A model generated the notes under the pieces. It ran no database searches. It had not been told where the DNA came from and saw nothing but the letters and a program-made list of their open reading frames with translations. A stretch of 64,000 bases of DNA. Origin: JANQIO01 sp965229625. Its GTDB lineage: Bacteria > Pseudomonadota > Gammaproteobacteria > Pseudomonadales > Halieaceae. Made by a program: the position numbers and the translations under genes. Shown in pieces: positions 1-8,057 of the stretch (position 1 is its first letter; each line of letters starts with the position of its first letter). The DNA lies in assembly GCA_965229625.1 (NCBI GenBank), contig CBDDJJ010000001.1, forward strand, positions 1,550,001 through 1,614,000, written 5' to 3'.

Positions 1-621
1 TCACTGTGCTAGCTCCTCCGATAGCGAGTTGACCAGCGAGCCCTTGAAGAACTCCCAGCCCTTGCGGCAGGCAGACTCGTCATCGAGCAGAAACCAGTGG
101 AATACCGCACCGCAGAAGTAGGCATCGACAATCTGTACCGCGGTTTCGATCTGTTGCGGGGAGCTACCTGGAAAAAAATACGTAACGGCAGCCGTGTACT
201 CAACGAGGCTGCCTTGAATAAGGCGCTGGATCTCATTCTTCACATCACTATCTACCAACGCCTGGGCCACAAACGCGTAAAGCGCCTTCATTTCCGTCGG
301 GTGGCCAGCGAGCCTCTCAAAGAACGCATCGCCAATCGCTGACAGGTAGGCCTCAAGGTCCTCGTAATCCTGGGGCTGGTCAGGACTGATGAAGGGTTCG
401 AGCAGCGAGGACAGTACCGCACGCCTGACCTCGTGAAGGCTGGAAAAATGGTGATAGAGCGCCCCTTTGCTAATACCCGCCTGCTGACTCAGCTTCCCCA
501 CCGTCAGCGCACTGAATCCCTCCGCGCCGAGCACTTCGACAGAGACTGCGATGATCTTCGCCCGCATTCGCCGGGAGGCAAGCACATTCTTGTTGGGCGC
601 TGTCTGGGCACGACTTTCCAT
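1..621 (-). CDS. TetR/AcrR-family transcriptional repressor
   Basis: A DNA-binding repressor of 206 aa, complete at both ends. The N-terminal helix-turn-helix spans about residues 17-65, with the turn and recognition helix GISKGALYHHF at 49-59. The rest is the helical ligand/dimerisation domain, whose inducer cannot be read from sequence. I took the ATG at 621; the open frame runs on to a TTG at 687, but those 22 extra residues do not look like a TetR N-terminus. It faces away from the secreted-protein gene at 911. A quasi-palindrome at 671-682 may be its operator. The target genes may lie to the left of the window. Family assignment is firm, role unknown. Confidence 0.9.
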   Translation of the reverse strand: MESRAQTAPNKNVLASRRMRAKIIAVSVEVLGAEGFSALTVGKLSQQAGISKGALYHHFSSLHEVRRAVLSSLLEPFISPDQPQDYEDLEAYLSAIGDAFFERLAGHPTEMKALYAFVAQALVDSDVKNEIQRLIQGSLVEYTAAVTYFFPGSSPQQIETAVQIVDAYFCGAVFHWFLLDDESACRKGWEFFKGSLVNSLSEELAQ

Positions 622-670
622 AGCGTGAAGGTCTCTGGAACCGGAACGGGATGCGATAGTACATTTTACC

Positions 671-682
671 GACCGATCGTTC
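671..682. promoter_or_regulatory. candidate TetR operator (quasi-palindrome)
   Basis: GACCGATCGTTC pairs at 10 of 12 positions and lies 50 bp upstream of the tetR start. A second inverted repeat, GGTCGCTGCGACC, sits at 698-710. Autoregulation is an inference from position only; nothing else was seen between 622 and 910. Confidence 0.25.
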
Positions 683-910
683 AACAAAATTATCGGCGGT
701 CGCTGCGACCTGCTTGCGATAGACAGCTACCTGCGCAACGCTGCGCTTTTGCGGACAGCTGGCACGCCCCATCAGGGCCAGGAACACCCTCACCCACCCG
801 CCCGGACTGATCCCGCGCGAGCTCAACGACCTGCGTCTCAGTGTCGATAAACACCGGAGAGCGCGCATTTTCGGCTAGTCTTGGTACAAGAGTGGTCACT
901 GGCTCATGCT

Positions 911-1558
911 ATGAAAGGGCTTGTCCCGTTGATAGGCGCGGCATTGTTGCTGGCAACGCCTGGCGCTGCAGCTGATCCACCAGAGGACGTGGCGTCAGTG
1001 GAGATCCTGGGCGTGGAGATTCGGCGCGGCATGCCCGAGGCCGAGGTTCGCGCCTACCTGCCGCTGGTCAATTGCGACACGTCGCCACCGGACGTGGAGC
1101 CACCCCTGACCTACTGCGGCATCTCGGACGGTGTTCCACCAGAGCAGGATGGGGAAATCTATTTCGAATCCGGCCTCGTTCGTTCTGCCACTCGCAACTG
1201 GTTTGTTCCTATCGATGCCTCACCGGCACAAACCCTGGCATTCCTGCACCAGCACCTGACCCGGCTGACCGGGCCGGACACCGCCACCTGCGCCAAGATA
1301 GAAACCCATGGGGAACCAGGTAAGGCCTATACATTGTATGCCTTCCCTGCCAAGGTGCTTGTCGTTCGCGAGTACCGGGCAGGAGAACAGCGCCAGGTAG
1401 TGCTAAGGGAAAAGCTGCGCGTTAATCCGGTACCTCGCAGCTATGCAACCCGAGGGCGGAAACGGCAGGGCACCGAATGGTGCGCTTACCTGGATCCCCA
1501 CCCGGAGAAGGTGGAAGCAGAGAATCGCGCGACGCAGGAACGCAAGGCACCCGGCTGA
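911..1558 (+). CDS. exported protein of unknown function
   Basis: A 215 aa protein that I do not recognise. It starts at the ATG at 911 (MKGLVPLIGAALLLATPGAA), giving a clean Sec signal peptide with a cut near residue 21. An earlier in-frame start at 881 would bury the signal. The mature part is rich in Glu, Pro and Arg, has scattered Cys residues (VNCDTSP, LTYCGIS, WCAYLD) that could form disulphides, and ends in a charged tail. It is expected to be periplasmic. It is followed by the SnoaL-like gene at 1653 on the same strand. Confidence 0.75.
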   Translation: MKGLVPLIGAALLLATPGAAADPPEDVASVEILGVEIRRGMPEAEVRAYLPLVNCDTSPPDVEPPLTYCGISDGVPPEQDGEIYFESGLVRSATRNWFVPIDASPAQTLAFLHQHLTRLTGPDTATCAKIETHGEPGKAYTLYAFPAKVLVVREYRAGEQRQVVLREKLRVNPVPRSYATRGRKRQGTEWCAYLDPHPEKVEAENRATQERKAPG

Positions 1559-1652
1559 TCCTGCCTGGATTCAGAAAACGCGGCTAACGCGCTATAGCGC
1601 CCAGGTCTTTTCCAAGCTATGTTCAGTAGCTTGACCGGATAGGGAAGAAACC

Positions 1653-2027
1653 TTGAAACCAAGTGAAGTCGTTCAAACCTGGGTAGAGAAATTCAACACG
1701 GCCGATATCGATGGCCTGTGCGCACTCTATGACGAACAGGCAACCAACCATCAGATCGTGACGGAGCCGCTGGTGGGGCTAGATGAAATCCGCCGGATGT
1801 TTGAAATCGAATTCGGCCGGGCCACCATGGTCTGCAATATCGAACAGATTCACGAGGCAGGCGATTGGGCGATCCTTGAGTGGAGTGACCCACTCGGTCT
1901 ACGAGGCTGCGGCTTTTTTCACATTCGTGACGACAAGATCATTTTCCAGCGCGGCTATTTTGATCAGCTATCCTTTTTCAGGGCGCAGGGACTGCCTGTC
2001 CCCGACGAATATCTCAGCACAGGCTAA
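1653..2027 (+). CDS. SnoaL-like / NTF2-fold protein
   Basis: A 124 aa protein with the layout of the SnoaL-like (NTF2 superfamily) alpha+beta barrel: an N-terminal helix (VVQTWVEKFNTADIDGLCAL), the conserved YDEQATNHQ stretch, and a C-terminal strand pair (FFHIRDDKIIFQRGYFD). This family covers isomerases, hydrolases and binding proteins for small hydrophobic ligands, so the reaction cannot be given. The start is a TTG at 1653 with AGGGAAG about 5 nt upstream; no ATG or GTG fits the fold better. It lies just before the Pmp3-like gene. Confidence 0.8.
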   Translation: MKPSEVVQTWVEKFNTADIDGLCALYDEQATNHQIVTEPLVGLDEIRRMFEIEFGRATMVCNIEQIHEAGDWAILEWSDPLGLRGCGFFHIRDDKIIFQRGYFDQLSFFRAQGLPVPDEYLSTG

Positions 2028-2104
2028 GCTGTACAACGAAGTGCCTGCCGGTAGCAGGCTTGTACTACCACAACAATCAATCAGCTATCCAAAGGAGCTA
2101 GATA

Positions 2105-2263
2105 GTGAATAAAGTGGTTTTGGTTATACTCGCGATTTTCCTGCCGCCCGTAGCGGTATTCCTGAAAAGCGGTGTCGGCAAAGACCTGGCCATCAACATC
2201 CTGCTGTGCCTGCTGATGTGGGTGCCGGGGATTCTTCACGCGCTCTGGCTGATCCTGAAGTAA
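2105..2263 (+). CDS. Pmp3/YqaE-family small membrane protein
   Basis: A 52 aa hydrophobic protein read from a GTG at 2105, with a strong ribosome site AAAGGAG at 2091-2097. It has two membrane helices (about residues 4-19 and 28-51) joined by the short loop KSGVGKDLAIN. The FLPPVAVF segment and the loop-helix layout match the Pmp3/UPF0057 (YqaE) proteolipid family, which is linked to membrane potential and salt or cold stress in bacteria, yeast and plants. It is short enough to be missed by length-filtered gene callers. The family call is based on motif memory and is fairly safe. Confidence 0.85.
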   Translation: MNKVVLVILAIFLPPVAVFLKSGVGKDLAINILLCLLMWVPGILHALWLILK

Positions 2264-2271
2264 GCCACCAC

Positions 2272-2287
2272 CCGGGCAGGAGCCCGG
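2272..2287 (+). terminator. possible weak terminator after the Pmp3-like gene
   Basis: CCGGGC-AGGA-GCCCGG forms a 6 bp GC stem nine bases after the stop codon. A short T run (TTTT) follows only about 12 nt further on, so it may only be an mRNA-end hairpin. Confidence 0.3.
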
Positions 2288-2407
2288 TCCCGGATCAGTT
2301 TTCCTGCGCCAACGGTGGTCGGTGCGAGGTGCGCGGGGTTGCCAAGCTGGCGTTATGGCGGAAGCTCGGCGGACGCCCTTGGCGCCGGGCAGTCGTCAAT
2401 GCACTCG

Positions 2408-3016
2408 TCAGCCCATTGGGCCGTCGATCTCATCAGCGCGCCGATAGGCGTCCCGGTCAGTAACGTGGCGCGCGTAAGCCTCGAAGGCGTCGCGCTTTTC
2501 AATCACGCCGGTTTGCAGGCCCCAACTGATCTGGGAGCCGACATAGACATCTGCCGCACTGAACGCTTCACCTGCGATATAGGCGCTGCTGGACACGGCC
2601 GACTCAAGCGCATCGAGGGTGTTGGCCAACGTGCCATAACCCGCTGTCACTTCGCGCTCTTCGGGAACGACAAAGCCCAGGGCTTTGTTCACAACCGCCG
2701 ATTCCAATGGCCCCGCTGCGAAGAAGAGCCAGCGGTAATAGTCAGCGCGATCCGCTACCGGCGGCGCGAGCCCGGCCTCGGGAAACGCATCCGCCAAATA
2801 GGCGCAAATCGCCGCGCATTCGGTCACCACCTTGTCACCGTGCCGGATTGCCGGCACTTTACCCATCGGGTTGATGGCAAGGTACTCCGGCGACTTCATG
2901 GAGGTCCCGTATTCCAGAATTTCCGCCCGGTAAGGTGCGCCGACTTCTTCAAGCATCCAACGCGCCATGCGCCCGCGTGACATCGGATTCGTGTAGAACA
3001 CCAGTTCATCTTTCAT
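2408..3016 (-). CDS. glutathione S-transferase family protein
   Basis: A cytosolic GST of 202 aa. The N-terminal thioredoxin-fold domain holds LVFYTNPMSRGRMARWML (active-site region, Ser at about 13), the cis-Pro motif GKVPAI at about 53-58 and the glutathione gamma-Glu contact TECAAI at about 65-70. The C-terminal helical domain has the usual N-cap region (AFSAADVYV at about 153-161). Substrate is unknown; bacterial proteins of this kind conjugate glutathione to electrophiles or act as peroxidases or isomerases. It stands alone between the Pmp3-like gene and the GIY-YIG unit. Confidence 0.9.
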   Translation of the reverse strand: MKDELVFYTNPMSRGRMARWMLEEVGAPYRAEILEYGTSMKSPEYLAINPMGKVPAIRHGDKVVTECAAICAYLADAFPEAGLAPPVADRADYYRWLFFAAGPLESAVVNKALGFVVPEEREVTAGYGTLANTLDALESAVSSSAYIAGEAFSAADVYVGSQISWGLQTGVIEKRDAFEAYARHVTDRDAYRRADEIDGPMG

Positions 3017-3242
3017 AGCGCTACCTCTCGAAGCGATGCCGTCAATGGACGAACGCGGCGCATCGAACGCCCGCTGTGGAGTATAGCTGGCCTTGCCAGG
3101 TCGTGAGCTTGGTGGGTAGAAACTTGCGGATCTCTATGTCCGCTGTGACCCAAAAACAGACATTCGGGAGATGAGCGAACCACTTTGCTAGCAGTCAGAA
3201 TTCGCCTGAAGGCAGCCAAATGCCAGGTCACTCGTATCACTG

Positions 3243-3268
3243 TCATTCCCGCGCAGGCGGGAATCTAG
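3243..3268. repeat. REP-like palindrome, copy 1
   Basis: ATTCCCGC-GCAG-GCGGGAAT (3245-3264) is an 8 bp stem with a 4 nt loop. With its flanks it is the inverted counterpart of the copy at 3601-3625. It ends 4 bases before the stop codon of the GIY-YIG gene. Confidence 0.9.
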
Positions 3269-3562
3269 TTACTGGATAATAGAATCCCAGAGATCATTCC
3301 ATTCAGGATTCATCTCTTCAATCAGGCGTAACTTCCAACCTCGATTCCATTTCTTAAGCTGCTTCTCTCTAGTGATCGCAGCCTCCATAGAATCGTGAAG
3401 TTCATAGTAGACCAACATTCCCACGCGATACCTGCTTGCAAAGTCTTCTCCTGAGAGAGCGCGGTGTTGGTATACACGGGCGACAAGATTGCTGGTCACA
3501 CCGATATACAGTGTTCCATTACGTTGGCTCGCTAGTATGTAAGTAGCTGCCCGTCTTCGCAC
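3269..3562 (-). CDS. GIY-YIG nuclease family protein
   Basis: A 97 aa single-domain protein of the UPF0213/YhbQ-like branch of GIY-YIG endonucleases. The first motif reads TYILASQRNGTLYIG at about 7-21, followed by VTSNL and the catalytic Arg region RVYQHR at about 29-34; the conserved Glu lies in the AAITREKQLKKW helix at about 61-72. The start is a GTG at 3562. Stand-alone proteins of this type are cytosolic and of unclear role. Here the gene fills the space between two inverted palindromes (3245-3264 and 3603-3622), an arrangement that suggests the gene and repeats may travel together. Confidence 0.9.
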   Translation of the reverse strand: MRRRAATYILASQRNGTLYIGVTSNLVARVYQHRALSGEDFASRYRVGMLVYYELHDSMEAAITREKQLKKWNRGWKLRLIEEMNPEWNDLWDSIIQ

Positions 3563-3600
3563 TGCTAGCGTCCATAGGAGAAAACTCCCGCAACGCTACT

Positions 3601-3625
3601 GGATTCCCGCCTACGCGGGAATGAC
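3601..3625. repeat. REP-like palindrome, copy 2
   Basis: ATTCCCGC-CTAC-GCGGGAAT (3603-3622) followed by GAC. Reversed, it matches copy 1 at all stem positions and at most flanking bases. The two copies face opposite ways around the GIY-YIG gene. Confidence 0.9.
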
Positions 3626-3678
3626 GGATAAGGGTATCTGAGCGGAAGTGGTGAAAGTCGGCAATGAGTCGATGCCGG

Positions 3679-4122
3679 CTACTGCTCATCTTCACTGCCG
3701 CCACAACCGTTGAGCGAGGAAGCGTATACCTGCCTCAGACTCCTAGTGCCCGAATCAAACTGCGTTGGAACTACCATAGCTTCTCCATCTACCTCTTGTT
3801 CTAGGCATGGGATGCCCACTTCAGAGCAGTGCTTCAAGAGCATTTTTGTCGCACAGCGATCTCCGACGGGAACATACGCCCGCTTGCTCGCGCGAGCGCT
3901 TGCTTCTTCACCGATAGCTACCATCTCCGCCCAATCCTCATTGGCGACTGAATAACCGCCCGTAGAACTCCCCTGGTAGCTTACTCCTCGCTCGATCAGC
4001 AGATGCTCGAAGACCTCATTGGTGAACGCATTGTCACTGGGTCGATACGTTCTCTGATCGGAACCACAGCCGACCATGACGCAAATCGCTACGGTGGCGA
4101 GTGCTGACCTAGATACTGTCAC
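3679..4122 (-). CDS. small lipoprotein of unknown function
   Basis: A 147 aa protein from a GTG at 4122 with GAGGGA upstream. Its N-terminus (MTVSRSALATVAICVMVGC) ends in a lipobox-like MVGC, so Cys19 is probably lipidated. The mature part has several further Cys residues (DRCATK, KHCSEVGIPC, LNGCGG), suggesting disulphides in the periplasm. I recognise no family. Its base composition is nearer neutral than its neighbours, which, with the GIY-YIG unit beside it, hints at recent acquisition; that is inference. Confidence 0.65.
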   Translation of the reverse strand: MTVSRSALATVAICVMVGCGSDQRTYRPSDNAFTNEVFEHLLIERGVSYQGSSTGGYSVANEDWAEMVAIGEEASARASKRAYVPVGDRCATKMLLKHCSEVGIPCLEQEVDGEAMVVPTQFDSGTRSLRQVYASSLNGCGGSEDEQ

Positions 4123-4288
4123 GTATACCGTCCCTCGCGGTCATTCATACGTCGGCTTTGAGTCGATAGTTGCTATTCACCTCGGCAGATCCTGAAGAGC
4201 AGCTTTCGGAATATAGCTGCCGTTGCGGGAACTGAGAGCAATGAAGGTCAGCGTCAGCTTTCTCATGTCGACATATAGGCGGAGGCCG

Positions 4289-5476
4289 TCACCCGCGCCA
4301 CGGTGCCATCGTGTAACGCCGGCCGTTCAGGATTTCTCCGATCCTGCCGTTTCGAACAAATAGCTGGTAGGTCAGCAGGCACGCGACTACCGTACCGGTG
4401 CAGACGACCAGGAATTTCACTTCCGCCGGTACCGCCCACCCGTGTAGAGGTAGCGCAATCATGATCATGGGAATCGAGTGGAAGATGAAAATCCAGTAGG
4501 CGCTGTCTGAGAAATAGCGCGCCCAGGGATTGTAGGCCTGGCCGTAACGGCTAAACAGTCCGACGAAGGCAAGTACGTACAAGCCGATGCAGAAGCCCGT
4601 CAGCAGGCACAGCAGCGTATGCAGTGTCAGGTAGGCCTCATCTCCCGGCATACCCTTGGAAAGGATGGTGCCAAGGGACGCGACAAACAGCACTGTGGCC
4701 AGAATCATGTAGCGCCGCCAGCGTGCCGCCAGGCGTTCCAGGTCATCGCGCCGCAGGTACAGCAACCAGCCGAGTAGGAAGCACAGGCCGAAGTAGAGGT
4801 AGACACTGAGGGATGGCACAAAGGTGAGCTTCCCGCTGATACGCCCGGACCAGTTGACCGCGCCGAGGGCAGCCAGGCTCAGGCAAAACGGAACAAAGAC
4901 CCAGGCTGAGTGAATCGGCTTTGCGATGACAACGCGGCGAACTCGCTGTTGCTGAGCGTCCGACAGACGCTGCCAGATCTGCCACAGCAACCACACGCCG
5001 GCCAGGTGGCCGGTCAGGTAGTACAGGAACCACAGGTTGTGAGTGTTATCCCAGAGGATGCGAGGATTCTCGATCAGTGACGGGTCGAAGCCAAACTCGC
5101 CGGTGGCAGTGACATGAGCGGCGACGATGCGCAGTAAGGTCATCGCCAGTGCCAGCGGTGGCAGGAACATCAGAAACGGAATCACAATGCGCTGCCAGCG
5201 GTTCCAGAACATCGCGGCCGCGCCACGCCGGTCCAGTAGCAGCGCCGTGAAGAAGCCCGACAGCAGGAAGAATACCGGCATGCGGAAGGTATTGATGAAA
5301 TACAGCAGCACATCCATCGACAGAGACCGGGCAGGGTCCCAGTAATAATCGACAATCGGCATGCTCAGGTAGAGCTGGGCGGTGTGCAGCACCACGCCCA
5401 GGCTCATCATGAGGGCCCTGAGAAAATCCAGGCCATGCAGACGCTGGCCTGCAGCAGCGCTGGTACCGCCGGGCAT
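4289..5476 (-). CDS. acyltransferase 3 family membrane protein (OpgC-like)
   Basis: An integral membrane O-acyltransferase of 395 aa with about ten transmembrane helices. The family's start motif is GLDFLRALMMSLGVVLH at about 15-31, with the conserved His at the end of helix 1. A second conserved stretch, FRMPVFFLLSGFFTALLLDR, follows at about 64-83. Such proteins move acyl groups onto sugars, glucans or lipid A parts at the inner membrane; the layout resembles OpgC/MdoC glucan succinyltransferases. It lies 5 bp downstream of the M20 gene stop codon, so the two are probably co-transcribed. Acceptor unknown. Confidence 0.85.
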   Translation of the reverse strand: MPGGTSAAAGQRLHGLDFLRALMMSLGVVLHTAQLYLSMPIVDYYWDPARSLSMDVLLYFINTFRMPVFFLLSGFFTALLLDRRGAAAMFWNRWQRIVIPFLMFLPPLALAMTLLRIVAAHVTATGEFGFDPSLIENPRILWDNTHNLWFLYYLTGHLAGVWLLWQIWQRLSDAQQQRVRRVVIAKPIHSAWVFVPFCLSLAALGAVNWSGRISGKLTFVPSLSVYLYFGLCFLLGWLLYLRRDDLERLAARWRRYMILATVLFVASLGTILSKGMPGDEAYLTLHTLLCLLTGFCIGLYVLAFVGLFSRYGQAYNPWARYFSDSAYWIFIFHSIPMIMIALPLHGWAVPAEVKFLVVCTGTVVACLLTYQLFVRNGRIGEILNGRRYTMAPWRG

Positions 5477-5481
5477 TCCCG

Positions 5482-6813
5482 CTAGCGCGCAGCGACCCGG
5501 TCGGCCTGCAGTAGCTTCTTCAGGGCGATGACGGTTGCCTCAACACCGAGAGTGACGGACGCTTCCGGCTCGATCTTGAAGATGGGCGAGTGGTGGGTGG
5601 GGACCGGCGGGCCGCCGTTGGCCGCCGCGTCCAGTGCCTTCTGGGGTGTGCCTCCCACCGCAAAGTAGGTGCTGGGAATGTAGGGGTCCACCGTGAAGAA
5701 CGGGAAGTCCTCGGCACCCATACCCAGGCGCTTGGCGTCGTAGAAGATATCCTCACCAAGCTGTGACTGCCAGACAGCGCGCAACTCGTTGGTGAGATCG
5801 GCATTGTTTAACGTCGGCGGCACCCATTCATCCGACACGTACACTTCCGGCAGCTTGTCTTCCGGCAGGCCGGCCACCCGGCCCATGTTCTCCGCTACCC
5901 GCTTGATGCCATCCAGCAGCAGCCTGCGGCCCATGGCGCTTTCGCTGCGCACGGTCAACTGCAGGCGCGCCTCGTCGGAGATGATGTTGTGCTTGGTGCC
6001 GGAGTGGAAAGAGCCCACGGTAATCACGCCCGGCTCACGGGGCGGCAGGCTGCGGCTCACCACGGTCTGCAGGCCCAGCACGATTTGTGAACCCAGCACG
6101 ACGGGATCAATACCGCCGTGGGGGCTGGCGCCATGGGCGCCGACACCGTGGATGACGATATCGACAGTGTCGGAACCGGAATACGGCGCCACCGGGTCGG
6201 CTACCAGCTTGCCAGCCGGCACCACCGAGCTGACGTGGAAAGCCAGGGCGTAGTCCGGCTGGCCAAAGCGCTCCCAGATCTTGTCCTCACGCATCGCCTT
6301 GGCGCCGCCCACTCGTTCCTCCGCAGGCTGGCCCACCAGCATCAGGGTACCGGACCAGCTGTCACGGTGCTCCGCCATGTAGCGCGCCGTGCCCACCAGG
6401 CTGGTGATGTGCACATCGTGGCCGCAGGCGTGCATGACGTAGACTTCGTTGCCGTCCCAGTCGACCTGCCTGGCTTTCGAGGCATAGGGCAGGCCGGATT
6501 TTTCCTGCACCGGCAGGCCGTCCATATCGGCGCGCATCATCACCAGCGGGCCGGGGCCGTTTTCCATCAGCGCCACCAGGCCAGTGCCGCCCACACCCTC
6601 AGTGACCTTGAAACCCGCTGCACGAATTTCCTTCGCCAGGCGCGCGGCGGTCTGGTCTTCCATCATCGACAGCTCGGGGTTGCTGTGAAAGTGTTTAAAC
6701 AGGTCGCCCAGGTGGCGGTCGTAGTCTTTCTGCACAGCCTTGGCCAGGTCCTCGGCCTGCACGGGGAGTACCGCCAGCAGCCCGATCAGCAGGGCGCGAC
6801 TAAAGTGCTTCAT
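5482..6813 (-). CDS. exported M20 amidohydrolase/carboxypeptidase
   Basis: A zinc-dependent M20 (hippurate hydrolase / aminoacylase-like) enzyme of 443 aa with a Sec signal peptide (cut near residue 20, VQAE), so it should work in the periplasm. Metal and catalytic motifs are clear: HACGHDVH at 128-135, QPAEE at 162-166 and the late GMGAEDFPFF metal-binding segment at about 366-375. The family cuts N-acyl amino acids or amide bonds. It follows the outer-membrane gene on the same strand with a 15 bp gap, so it may be the tail of the Lol-like operon. Substrate not predictable. Confidence 0.9.
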   Translation of the reverse strand: MKHFSRALLIGLLAVLPVQAEDLAKAVQKDYDRHLGDLFKHFHSNPELSMMEDQTAARLAKEIRAAGFKVTEGVGGTGLVALMENGPGPLVMMRADMDGLPVQEKSGLPYASKARQVDWDGNEVYVMHACGHDVHITSLVGTARYMAEHRDSWSGTLMLVGQPAEERVGGAKAMREDKIWERFGQPDYALAFHVSSVVPAGKLVADPVAPYSGSDTVDIVIHGVGAHGASPHGGIDPVVLGSQIVLGLQTVVSRSLPPREPGVITVGSFHSGTKHNIISDEARLQLTVRSESAMGRRLLLDGIKRVAENMGRVAGLPEDKLPEVYVSDEWVPPTLNNADLTNELRAVWQSQLGEDIFYDAKRLGMGAEDFPFFTVDPYIPSTYFAVGGTPQKALDAAANGGPPVPTHHSPIFKIEPEASVTLGVEATVIALKKLLQADRVAAR

Positions 6814-6828
6814 AACAGGGTCTCTTGC

Positions 6829-8055
6829 TTACCAGAAATAGGTCCAACGGACGAAGATACGGCTTCCACCGCCGGTGGTAAAGCCATCGCCGACGTCGAT
6901 GCGGCCGTACTCATCGCCGCGCTGGCCGTGGGTCAGGGTAAGGCCGGCCTCCAGGCGCTGGTGGTCGCCCGGCTCGTAAGCGAGGTTGGTCTGCAGCAGG
7001 CCGGAGCCGTCCTCCAGGTTTGCCAGGTAAGTGAGGTCCTGCATCAGCAGCGGGTGCCACTGGTAGGAACCCCCTGCCGCCAGGTAATCCTTCATCAGGG
7101 TAAACACCTCACCGCGCTGCAGGCGCTCGACCAGTTCCGGCGGCAACCGCGCCAGGTCTACCGGCTTGTTACCGCGTCCGAAGCCATTGCGGAAGTACTC
7201 GGCGAACAGGTAGGTGGTGCGCTCGAACAATGCAAAGCTGTAGTCCAGGTTCACGACCCCGGACACCACGGTGTCGTCCTCGTCATCCAGCCGCGTCACT
7301 ACCCAGTCAGTCTGCAACAGCGCGCCACCCAGGGGGTGCCGGAAGCTGATCGCGCCGACGTCATCACCGAAGTGGCGTACCAGGGCGATGTCGAGCTCGC
7401 TGCCGCCAATAAACTGGTGCCAGCGGCCACCGTAGGAGTTCTCGTCATGGTCGCGGCCGCCGTCACCATCACGGCGGAAGACACCCAGAAGCTGGACGTC
7501 GCCCCGGGACAGGCGACGGTCAAACTTCACCAGGTCCTGGCCGGGCTTGTAGTCCCGATCCACAGTGGTGGGGGCGAAGGGTGCAAACAGGTCCAGTGGA
7601 TTAAACACCTTGCCGCTGCCCCAGCTCACCGCTTCACGCCCCATGGTCAGGTTCCATTGCTCTGCGCTATAGCGCAGGGCGAGGCGGTCAAAGCGGTGGA
7701 AGACGCGGTGGCGGTCTCCGCTGTCCAGGGTCCAGGTCAGCTCCAGGGCGCGGAAGTCATCGTCGGTGGGCGTCTGGTCGATGGCGCCACGATTGTTCTC
7801 GCTGAACTCGAAGGCATCACCGGCGAGGCCGATGGTGCTGTGATCAACGATGGCTTCCCAGCGGTCGAACTGCTTGCGAAACAGCAGCCGCATATCCAGG
7901 TTGCCATCGATCGCCGGGTTGCCGGTCGCCTCGGCCTGGGTATCACTATCCGGCAGGTCGTTGACGGTACCGAAGGCCTTGAGCCTTATGTCAAAGCTGT
8001 CAGCGGCCGCTTCCCCGGTCAGTAGCAGGAGCCCGAGGTACAGCAGGGGGCGAAT
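6829..8055 (-). CDS. outer-membrane beta-barrel protein, ATT start
   Basis: A 408 aa protein with a signal peptide (RPLLYLGLLLLTGEAAA, cut near residue 18) and a body of alternating strands ending in aromatic FVRWTYFW, typical of an outer-membrane barrel. The first ATG in frame (7893) would delete the signal. Upstream of it there is no ATG, GTG or TTG back to the in-frame stop at 8086-8088. An ATT at 8055 sits 7 nt after a perfect GGAGGA and 2 nt past the stop codon of the ATPase gene, so I take ATT as the start. Residues such as NMGREAVSWGSGKVFNPLDLF suggest a DUF1302-like barrel. It closes the Lol-like operon. Confidence 0.8.
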   Translation of the reverse strand: MRPLLYLGLLLLTGEAAADSFDIRLKAFGTVNDLPDSDTQAEATGNPAIDGNLDMRLLFRKQFDRWEAIVDHSTIGLAGDAFEFSENNRGAIDQTPTDDDFRALELTWTLDSGDRHRVFHRFDRLALRYSAEQWNLTMGREAVSWGSGKVFNPLDLFAPFAPTTVDRDYKPGQDLVKFDRRLSRGDVQLLGVFRRDGDGGRDHDENSYGGRWHQFIGGSELDIALVRHFGDDVGAISFRHPLGGALLQTDWVVTRLDDEDDTVVSGVVNLDYSFALFERTTYLFAEYFRNGFGRGNKPVDLARLPPELVERLQRGEVFTLMKDYLAAGGSYQWHPLLMQDLTYLANLEDGSGLLQTNLAYEPGDHQRLEAGLTLTHGQRGDEYGRIDVGDGFTTGGGSRIFVRWTYFW

Positions 8056-8057
8056 GC

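Noticed and set aside
3519..3704. Small open frame containing RHSRVGGNPVAL
   Set aside because: This peptide is the usual translation of the REP-like palindrome and overlaps the nuclease gene.
6118..8025. Long plus-strand open frame of 635 codons
   Set aside because: Antisense to the M20 and outer-membrane genes, both of which have clear motifs; a high-GC shadow.
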